A DNA stretch of 64,000 nucleotides from Mycobacterium sp. (GTDB lineage Bacteria > Actinomycetota > Actinomycetes > Mycobacteriales > Mycobacteriaceae), in NCBI GenBank assembly GCA_023264735.1, contig JAHFVD010000034.1, positions 1 through 64,000 on the forward strand. Reading direction: 5' to 3'. This document shows, piece after piece, positions 1 through 7,021 of the stretch. A model generated the notes under the pieces. The model did no database searches. It had not been told where the DNA came from and worked only from the letters and a program-made list of their open reading frames with translations. The position numbers were made by a program, and so were the translations under genes. The number at the start of each line of letters is the position of its first letter. Position 1 is the stretch's first letter.

Positions 1-2
1 GC

Positions 3-380
3 CTTGCGTTGGCGGTCGCTCCGGTGGCGTCGGCGTCGGAGGATCTGCTCAGCGGCAGCTTTCAAGTGAAGGGCCCGAACGAGGTCCTGGATACGTGGAG
101 CATCTCGAACCTGTGCAATGTGATCGAGACGGGCTGTCTGGCCAACGTGACCTCACCGCTGATCGAAGGTAAGGCCGTCTACCAGGGCGCGCATACCTGG
201 ATGATGAAGGTCGTCGGTCAGGTGCCGGTCTGCCCGGACAAGTCCAAGACCAAGGGCGCGATGATCTTCGTGTGGAACAGCCAGACCCTGCAGGGTCAGG
301 TGACGGAGATTCAGCAGGGCAACTGCCAGATGACCCGGCCGGGGCAGTCGCAGGTTCCGATTACGTTGGTGCCGGCGTAG
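3..380 (+). CDS. Secreted mycobacterial protein, 5' end cut by window edge
   Basis: The frame is open from the first bases of the window and ends in TAG, so the true start lies upstream. The first visible residues (LALAVAPVASASED) look like the end of a Sec signal peptide with an Ala-X-Ala cleavage site. The mature part, about 110 residues, has four cysteines (in NLCNV, TGCLA, PVCPD and GNCQM), which suggests two disulfides in an exported protein. I recognise the general style of small exported mycobacterial proteins but no family with a known function. It appears to be a core-genome gene bordering the defence island to its right. Confidence 0.75.
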   Translation, partial: LALAVAPVASASEDLLSGSFQVKGPNEVLDTWSISNLCNVIETGCLANVTSPLIEGKAVYQGAHTWMMKVVGQVPVCPDKSKTKGAMIFVWNSQTLQGQVTEIQQGNCQMTRPGQSQVPITLVPA

Positions 381-437
381 GGGTAGGCGACTCGCCCTTT
401 ATGGGTAGGCCCGCCCACTCCAAACTTCGCCGACAAT

Positions 438-452
438 AACGCTGTCAGCGTT
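438..452. promoter_or_regulatory. 15-bp palindrome upstream of the defence island, possible operator
   Basis: AACGCT-GTC-AGCGTT is a perfect 6-bp inverted repeat with a 3-nt spacer, 64 nt before the GTG start of the first island gene. The position suits a repressor site or a short hairpin. No regulator gene of obvious relevance is adjacent, so the role is inferred from symmetry and position only. Confidence 0.3.
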
Positions 453-516
453 GAGCGCTACGATCCGTCTGATTTGACGACTGCGTCAAGCCGTTGTTTG
501 TTTGGGGGAGAAAAGC

Positions 517-3500
517 GTGACCGCAATTGAGGATGATTCGGCCGAATCGGGCCTTCTGCGCAAGGCCGTCAACCTGTTCACCTTCCTCGGCCGAACTCAG
601 CAGCTGCTAGTCAAGCCTGTGCGTACGGCCGACAAATACGAGAAGTTGTTGTGGTTCGGCCAGCTCCCCGATCACACCGCAGTGCGATCAGCGCACCGGG
701 TGACATCACCCGATCCAGAAGCCCCAATTCTTGCCGTCGACCGGATCGCCAGGATTGACCCTCCAGCGCCGCCGGAGCTACTTGGGCAGTGGCTCGTCGG
801 CGGAGTTGATGATGTCGACGAAGAACCGGCACTTCGCGAAGCGATCTTCATCGAGCAACCTGTCGAAGCGGGCGATGGCTCAGACGGCGAGTCTGACGTG
901 CATCTTCACCGCATTGAGTTGAGTGACCAACCGGAGGTCACCACAGTATTCGAAGGTTGGCTTGGTGACTGGCACCTCTGGGCGGATCGGGAACGGGGTG
1001 ATGCGGTCGTACGCGATGTCTACAAACAGTTGTTTGCGACCCACCTCACCTCGGTCGATCACAGTGAAGAGTTCGAACTAGTTCTTGGTGTCGGCTGCTT
1101 GTCTTGGCGCCCAGACGATCACGAACAAGTGCGCCGTCACGTCGCGACCGCTCCCGTGGCGATCGGATTCGACGAGAGCACCGGAACACTCACCATTACC
1201 CAGGTATCGGCGCCCGAGGCCGTATCAATCGAGATCGACATGTTGGACCCCGCACTAATAGCCAGCCCAGCCAAGATTGACGAAATCAGGCAACTCGCAG
1301 GCGAGTACGAGGGTCACCTCTTGGATAAGACACACATTGGCGAGGTGTGCAGGCGTCTCATCCACCGACTCGATGCCGATGCGGATTACGACGAAGAGGG
1401 TATCGATCCCCCATATACGACAGCTCCCCGCGGGGCCTTTGCACCCGCACTGATTCTGCGTCGGCGAACCAACCGAGGTCTTGTTCAGATCTATGAAAGC
1501 ATCGTCGCCCAGCTTCGCAGCGCCGAAGAAATTCCAAGCGGCATCCTGCCGCTCATCGACCCAGACAGGCAACCCACCGCCGAATCGAACACCCTTCCGG
1601 GGGCTGTCGTAACTATCGACGACGAAGACTTCTTTCCGCTGCCAGTCAACGACCAGCAGGGCCGAATCATCGAGCGAGTTGATCAAACCGCCCAGACAGT
1701 GGTCCAAGGCCCACCCGGTACTGGAAAGACATACACAGCGGCTGCGCTCGTGTCGCATCTGCTTGCAAAAGGCCTGCGTGTGCTCATCACTGCTCAGACA
1801 GACCGCGCGCTGCACGAGGTCCGAGCGAAGCTGCCCAGGCAAATTCAACCCCTTGCGGTATCGGTCATCGGGCAGTCGCGATCGGACATGGCGGATCTGC
1901 GCACCGCGGTGGACAACATCTCACGTCGCGCCGACGAATTCGATATGTCGGAGTCGGCGAAAACGATTGACGCGCACCTGGCGAAAATCGAACAGCTCAG
2001 ACGGCAGCGGGCTGAAACATATAGCCGTCTGGTGAGCATTCGGCACCAAGAAGTGAAACACCGGACGGACGGTCCAGAGGAGGGCACTCTCGCCGCCATC
2101 GCGTTTCGGCACCTTCGGGCGGAGCCGGACTTCTCTTGGATCCGTGAATTCGAGGTTGATACTTACGATTACGGAGGCTCGGTCTCTACCGATGAGATCG
2201 TTCGCTGGCGTGCAATGCTGCAGGATCAGAATCTTCTTGAGAATGAGATCGAGGCGAGGCGGCGATTGCTTGACCTGTCGCACCTGCCGACTACGAAACA
2301 ATTCGCCGATCTCGTGGATGGCGAGGCGCAGGCCATTCAAAAGAAGGACAGCTACGCAACGTTGTTGGCACACGAATCGTTTGATTTCGTGCGATCACTC
2401 GCTCCGGACGTGCGTGATGACCTTCGTTCAAGGGTGTCAGACCTTGCCCAGCATGCCCTCGAACTTGAGCGGCGTCAGGAGTCGTGGATGAACGATGCCT
2501 TGCGCGATGTTCGGAGCGGTCGTCAACAGATGTGGCTGGCGCGGTCAGCTCAGCTGAAGCAGCTGGCCGATCAGGCCTCCGCGCTAATTACCAGATTCGG
2601 TTCAATGTCCACGTTCGCAATCTCCGGCGGCGATCAAGCAGTTCATCAGCAGATTGCTAAATCGCTTGTCGCACATCTAGATTCTGGCAACAAGATCAAG
2701 GTTCAGCCTGATGGCACGCCCAAGATCGGCGCTTTTGGGGCCAAAGTGCTGAAGGCGGCTGAACAATTCTTCGAGCAAGTCAAGGTCAACGGCCTTCCCG
2801 CGGTGACAAGAGAGCAACTCGGGGCCTTTGTTGACTGGGTGGAGACTAGCCGGATTGTAGTTGCGATGGACCAAGCGTGGCCGTCGAGCGTTGTCGTACC
2901 TGACGAAGACACATTCTATGAAACAGTCCAGTGGCATCGGACCGAAGTTGAACAACTGGATAAGGTTCTTGCACTTGGCAATCGGATTCAGACGGAGCGC
3001 CTGTGGTTTGAAAGCAATGAGCTTCCAGTACCGGATTGGAACAACCTCGACGCGATCCGCCGATACGCCAGTCTGGTCGAAGCGGCCTCGGCTGCTGATG
3101 CAGCGGTCACCTCCACTACGCCGCTCGAACAACTGTCGCAGTTTCTGAAGACAGAGGGTGCCGAGGCGAACGCATCGACTGTGACGCTCCATCTTCTCGG
3201 TGCCGTGGAACAAAGGGGCGTGTCAGGATTCTCTTCGGGGTACGAACGATTGATGCATTTGCATTCGGTAGCTGACGCGCTCGCCGAGAGCGACCGGATA
3301 CGGGTTGCGCTTGACCGGTCGGCGCCACGACTTGCAGAAGCGATCACCACCGATCCTGCCGATTCCGTCTGGGATGTACGCCTTTCGACCTTCGCGCAAG
3401 CGTGGCAGTGGGAGATGACCGGGCGATGGATACTCGCCCAAGATAGTGAGGATTCCAACAGCCTCAAGGTCCGGCTGAATGGACTTGAGCAGCAAATTCG

Positions 3501-5880
3501 AATCGAGGTCGAGCATCTCGCCGCTGAACGCGCCTGGCAGCACGCAGTCGCGCCTGGCCGCCTCACCGGAAAGGCACGAGCGAATCTGACCCAATACGCT
3601 CAACTTGTCGCGTCGCTTGGCAAAGGCACCGGAAAGTACGCGGCGAAGAGACGCGTCGAGATCGCCGAAGCGATGGATCGTTGTCGACCGGCGGTACCGG
3701 TGTGGATCATGCCCATCTACCGGATTGCCGAGCAGGTACGCGTGCAGCCAAATCTCTTCGACGTCGTGATCGTGGACGAAGCTTCTCAAGCTGGGCTCGA
3801 AGCTTCGTTCCTGCAATACCTTGCGCCGAAAGTCGTTGTCATTGGCGATGACAAGCAGGTGTCTCCGTCCGCTGTCGGTGTAGATCAGCAGCAGCTCCGC
3901 GACCTAGCCAACATGTATCTGGCAGATGACGTCTACCGCGCGTCTTGGCTCGACCCCAAACGAAGCTACTTCGACGAAGCCAATATGCGGTTCGGCGGGC
4001 GCATCACCCTTACCGAGCATCGTCGTTGCGTCCCAGAGATCATCGGGTTCTCAAACCGTGTCGCCTACGAACCCGAAGGAATTCGGCTCGTCCCGGTCCG
4101 CCAGTTCGGAGCTGAGCGCCTTGACCCGATCAAGGTTGTCCATATCACCGACGGAGTGGAAGGGGACAACAAGACGAATGAGGTCGAGGCTCAGGCGATC
4201 GTCGACCAGATCAAGAAGTGCTTGACGGAGCCGGCGTACGACGGCGCAACGATGGGTGTGATCTCGCTCCTCGGTAAGGAGCAAGCCAGGCTGATTGAGC
4301 ACAAGCTGCTCGACGCGGTTCCGCCAGAAGAGTGGACGGCTCGCGAATTGCGCTGTGGCGACGCCTCGGACTTTCAGGGTTCGGAGCGGAACGTCATGTT
4401 CCTCTCGATGGTGAAGGCTCCGACTGAGGACCGCAGAATGTCTGCGTTAACCGCGACGCAGTACGTCCAGCGGTTCAATGTGGCGGCATCACGCGCTAAG
4501 GACCAGATGTGGGTCTATCACTCGATGCCTCGCGAAGCTCTGACGAACACCGAAGACATGAGGCATCAGTTGCTTGACTACTGCTATGGCGTAGTAGGGC
4601 GGTCCCGCAATGAGATTGATGCTCCAGAGGTCGGATCGGTACCCGAGGATGTCGTGGTCATGCCCTTTGATTCGCTCTTTGAGCAGCGGGTGTTCAACCG
4701 CATCGTCGATCGCGGCTATACCGTGATTCCGCAGTACCCTGCACTTGGCTACAACATTGATCTCGTCATCATTGGTGCAAAGACAAGGCTCGCAGTCGAA
4801 TGCGACGGTGACTTCTGGCACGGCCCAGCGCAATACGAGGCCGATTTGGCACGTCAGCGGGAACTTGAGCGGTGTGGATGGGAGTTCTTCCGAATTCGGG
4901 AATCAGTGTTCTACGCCGATGTGCCTGGAAGTCTGCGAAAGCTTTGGGACACACTGGACGAGCTAGACATCCGGACCGCCGACTGGATCGACGACGTCCC
5001 GGACGATGACGATGTGGACCTTGTAGACGAAAGCGAGTACGGCACAGCTGATCTCGATGAGCTACTGAGCCCTCTATCGACGCCTGACATCGAGAATTTG
5101 TCAGAGCTAGGTGTCGAAGACGAGGCGTTTATTCACGGAGAATCGCCAGTTCCAGAACCTCCAATAGTGATGAGTGGGGGCCGCCATCGGGCGTTGGGTT
5201 GGTCTGAGGAGGCGGACCAGTCAATAGGAACAACGTCGGCAGATCCACTTGACGAGCCAACCGCCAGCGAGGACGAAAGGACTGAATTCTCCGTTGCCGC
5301 TACCGAGGAGTTGACAGGTTCGTCATGGTCGCAGACTGACAGTTTGCTGGTGCCGTATCGGGCGTTCGAAGCGGCCTTGCCCGCAATCACGGAAACTGCA
5401 CTGGCCGAGATGGTCGGCAATGTTGTACGCATTGTTGAGATAGAGGGGCCTCTACTCGGCGGTCGCCTGCAGCAGCTCTACGTGAAGTCCGCTGGCGGGA
5501 TGCGCGTCGGCAAGGAGAGTGCCCGCCTGCTCAACCGTGCTATCACTATGGCTGAGCGACGAGGACTCATTCTGTCTGACAATCCGCTCAACGAATCAGG
5601 GGTTAAGCCAAAGACATTCAGGCTTCCCGGCCAGCCCGATGTAAGTCCGCGCCAGCTGGGCCCGCGCGCGCTGGATGCGGTGCCACCTGCTGAACTCGCG
5701 CACCATCTCGCTGAACTAACGGCTAATGATCCGTCAATGTCGCAGGAGGAATTGTTCCGGGCGGTTCTAGATCTGCTCGGTCTCAAGCGACTGACGGATA
5801 ACGTGCGCGCTGTGTTGAGTGTGGCCATGAACTTGGTGGCCAGTCTTCCGGCGGAGGGCACGACGGAATGGCTGGCGTAA
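517..5880 (+). CDS. SF1 (Upf1-type) helicase fused to a Vsr/DUF559-like nuclease
   Basis: 1787 residues. The start is GTG 517, chosen because GGGGGAGA (504-511) is a strong ribosome binding site 5 nt before it; an in-frame TTG at 502 would lie inside that site. Walker A GPPGTGKT is near residue 398, motif II VDEAS near 1086, GDDKQ near 1109, and the motif VI region FNVAASRAKDQ near 1319, so it is an SF1B-like ATP-dependent helicase with a very long helical insertion between motifs I and II. A restriction-endonuclease-fold domain follows at about 1390-1490 (NIDLVIIG, then LAVECDGDFWHG), of the MTES_1575/Vsr kind. About 1610-1710 resembles DUF3320. This order is known from large bacterial defence helicases. 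It probably unwinds and cuts invading DNA. Codon use looks less GC-rich than in the genes from 7 kb onward. Confidence 0.88.
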   Translation: MTAIEDDSAESGLLRKAVNLFTFLGRTQQLLVKPVRTADKYEKLLWFGQLPDHTAVRSAHRVTSPDPEAPILAVDRIARIDPPAPPELLGQWLVGGVDDVDEEPALREAIFIEQPVEAGDGSDGESDVHLHRIELSDQPEVTTVFEGWLGDWHLWADRERGDAVVRDVYKQLFATHLTSVDHSEEFELVLGVGCLSWRPDDHEQVRRHVATAPVAIGFDESTGTLTITQVSAPEAVSIEIDMLDPALIASPAKIDEIRQLAGEYEGHLLDKTHIGEVCRRLIHRLDADADYDEEGIDPPYTTAPRGAFAPALILRRRTNRGLVQIYESIVAQLRSAEEIPSGILPLIDPDRQPTAESNTLPGAVVTIDDEDFFPLPVNDQQGRIIERVDQTAQTVVQGPPGTGKTYTAAALVSHLLAKGLRVLITAQTDRALHEVRAKLPRQIQPLAVSVIGQSRSDMADLRTAVDNISRRADEFDMSESAKTIDAHLAKIEQLRRQRAETYSRLVSIRHQEVKHRTDGPEEGTLAAIAFRHLRAEPDFSWIREFEVDTYDYGGSVSTDEIVRWRAMLQDQNLLENEIEARRRLLDLSHLPTTKQFADLVDGEAQAIQKKDSYATLLAHESFDFVRSLAPDVRDDLRSRVSDLAQHALELERRQESWMNDALRDVRSGRQQMWLARSAQLKQLADQASALITRFGSMSTFAISGGDQAVHQQIAKSLVAHLDSGNKIKVQPDGTPKIGAFGAKVLKAAEQFFEQVKVNGLPAVTREQLGAFVDWVETSRIVVAMDQAWPSSVVVPDEDTFYETVQWHRTEVEQLDKVLALGNRIQTERLWFESNELPVPDWNNLDAIRRYASLVEAASAADAAVTSTTPLEQLSQFLKTEGAEANASTVTLHLLGAVEQRGVSGFSSGYERLMHLHSVADALAESDRIRVALDRSAPRLAEAITTDPADSVWDVRLSTFAQAWQWEMTGRWILAQDSEDSNSLKVRLNGLEQQIRIEVEHLAAERAWQHAVAPGRLTGKARANLTQYAQLVASLGKGTGKYAAKRRVEIAEAMDRCRPAVPVWIMPIYRIAEQVRVQPNLFDVVIVDEASQAGLEASFLQYLAPKVVVIGDDKQVSPSAVGVDQQQLRDLANMYLADDVYRASWLDPKRSYFDEANMRFGGRITLTEHRRCVPEIIGFSNRVAYEPEGIRLVPVRQFGAERLDPIKVVHITDGVEGDNKTNEVEAQAIVDQIKKCLTEPAYDGATMGVISLLGKEQARLIEHKLLDAVPPEEWTARELRCGDASDFQGSERNVMFLSMVKAPTEDRRMSALTATQYVQRFNVAASRAKDQMWVYHSMPREALTNTEDMRHQLLDYCYGVVGRSRNEIDAPEVGSVPEDVVVMPFDSLFEQRVFNRIVDRGYTVIPQYPALGYNIDLVIIGAKTRLAVECDGDFWHGPAQYEADLARQRELERCGWEFFRIRESVFYADVPGSLRKLWDTLDELDIRTADWIDDVPDDDDVDLVDESEYGTADLDELLSPLSTPDIENLSELGVEDEAFIHGESPVPEPPIVMSGGRHRALGWSEEADQSIGTTSADPLDEPTASEDERTEFSVAATEELTGSSWSQTDSLLVPYRAFEAALPAITETALAEMVGNVVRIVEIEGPLLGGRLQQLYVKSAGGMRVGKESARLLNRAITMAERRGLILSDNPLNESGVKPKTFRLPGQPDVSPRQLGPRALDAVPPAELAHHLAELTANDPSMSQEELFRAVLDLLGLKRLTDNVRAVLSVAMNLVASLPAEGTTEWLA

Positions 5881-6092
5881 GAGGCCTTCCGGGAGCGCCG
5901 TGCTGCTCAAGAAAGGTTGGCTTCGAAAGCGCCGGTGGCATAGCGATCTCGATTGCTTGGCCGGACCGCACCATCGCGGCGGACATCGGCCTCGAGTCGC
6001 GAGATCGATTCGATCTAGAGGCGGAGGAGTGGACGGTGCTTGCGCTGGCTGAGCTCGTTGTGCAATTGGATCGCGCGGGGGAGAGGGTGTGA
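5868..6092 (+). CDS. Small hypothetical protein overlapping the helicase-nuclease end
   Basis: 74 residues. ATG 5868 lies inside the last codons of the upstream gene (13-nt overlap) and is preceded by GGAGG about 10 nt upstream, an arrangement typical of translational coupling. The protein has no recognisable motif. Its middle (AISIAWPDRTIAADIGLES) is compatible with a small alpha/beta domain. It could be an accessory subunit, or the remnant of a longer gene. The overlap and ribosome binding site are the only evidence that it is expressed. Confidence 0.4.
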   Translation: MAGVRGLPGAPCCSRKVGFESAGGIAISIAWPDRTIAADIGLESRDRFDLEAEEWTVLALAELVVQLDRAGERV

Positions 6093-6177
6093 GATCTTCT
6101 ATCGGCACATCACTTTGCTCGCAACTGCCACTCGAGATGCACGTACACCGACAAGCAGCCGATGTCAGGATGAGAAT

Positions 6178-6864
6178 GTGAACGCGGGGGATCCAAGCAA
6201 GCTACTGCAACTTCTGGACACATCAATTGAAGCAGCGGGCAAGCTGGCACGAAAGCGTGTGGACGCTCTGCGCCGCAACAACCCGGAACTCTCGGATGCG
6301 CAGTTGCTTAAGAAGGTGAACACGGCGTTCGCCTCAGCGGTTACGAGCACGGGAGCGGCAACTGGCGCCGTCGCTGCAGCGCCGGGAGTGGGTACCGCAG
6401 TTGGTATCGCAGCGGCTGCGAGCGACGCATCCTGGTTCTTGACGGCGGCTTCCGGCTACGTACTCAGTGCGGCCGAGCTTCGTGGGGTCACGATTGAGAA
6501 TTTCGAGCACCAACGAGCCCTCGTTCTCCTAGTTCTGGCAGGTGGTGGTGGCTCAACCTTCTTCGGCAAAGCTGCAGGGCGCACTGGGCCGCATCTGGGA
6601 AAGGTCGTAACCAATGCCGTGCCGCTCAATACGATCAAAGCGATCAACAAAGTTCTTGGTGCGAATTTCGTGACGAAGTACGGCACCAAGCGAGGAATTA
6701 TCGCAATCGGCAAGGTCGCGCCGTTCGGAATCGGATTCGTCATCGGAGGCGGAGGAAACCTCGTCATGGCCCGTGGCGTAATCAAGACTGCCAGGACAAT
6801 GTTCGACGCCGCGGACGCGCTGAACAGCGTGGACGAGCAGTCCACGCCGCCAACCACCGAATAG
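6178..6864 (+). CDS. Gly/Ala-rich membrane-associated protein, weakly EcsC-like
   Basis: 228 residues. GTG 6178 is chosen over the farther upstream frame opening because AGGA sits 7 nt before it and the upstream extension looks non-coding. Two Gly/Ala-rich hydrophobic stretches (about residues 55-80 and 115-130) alternate with amphipathic segments, and a third (FGIGFVIGGGGNLVMARGV) lies near 180-200. This pattern resembles EcsC-family proteins, but the match is by general character only. It sits between two large helicase genes, so an accessory or membrane-perturbing effector role in the island is plausible but unproven. Confidence 0.6.
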   Translation: MNAGDPSKLLQLLDTSIEAAGKLARKRVDALRRNNPELSDAQLLKKVNTAFASAVTSTGAATGAVAAAPGVGTAVGIAAAASDASWFLTAASGYVLSAAELRGVTIENFEHQRALVLLVLAGGGGSTFFGKAAGRTGPHLGKVVTNAVPLNTIKAINKVLGANFVTKYGTKRGIIAIGKVAPFGIGFVIGGGGNLVMARGVIKTARTMFDAADALNSVDEQSTPPTTE

Positions 6865-7021
6865 AAAGCTTACTTAGGCAGTACTGCTGACGACATGCGA
6901 TCAGCGCGGATTAGAGAGTTGGGTACTGATCGGCCGCAGTTCGCTTCGGACTCTGCTAATGCGTGCGCCGACCGTCGGCTCCGCTTCGGTTTGGGGCCAG
7001 TTTCGTTGCTCACGCGCTAAC

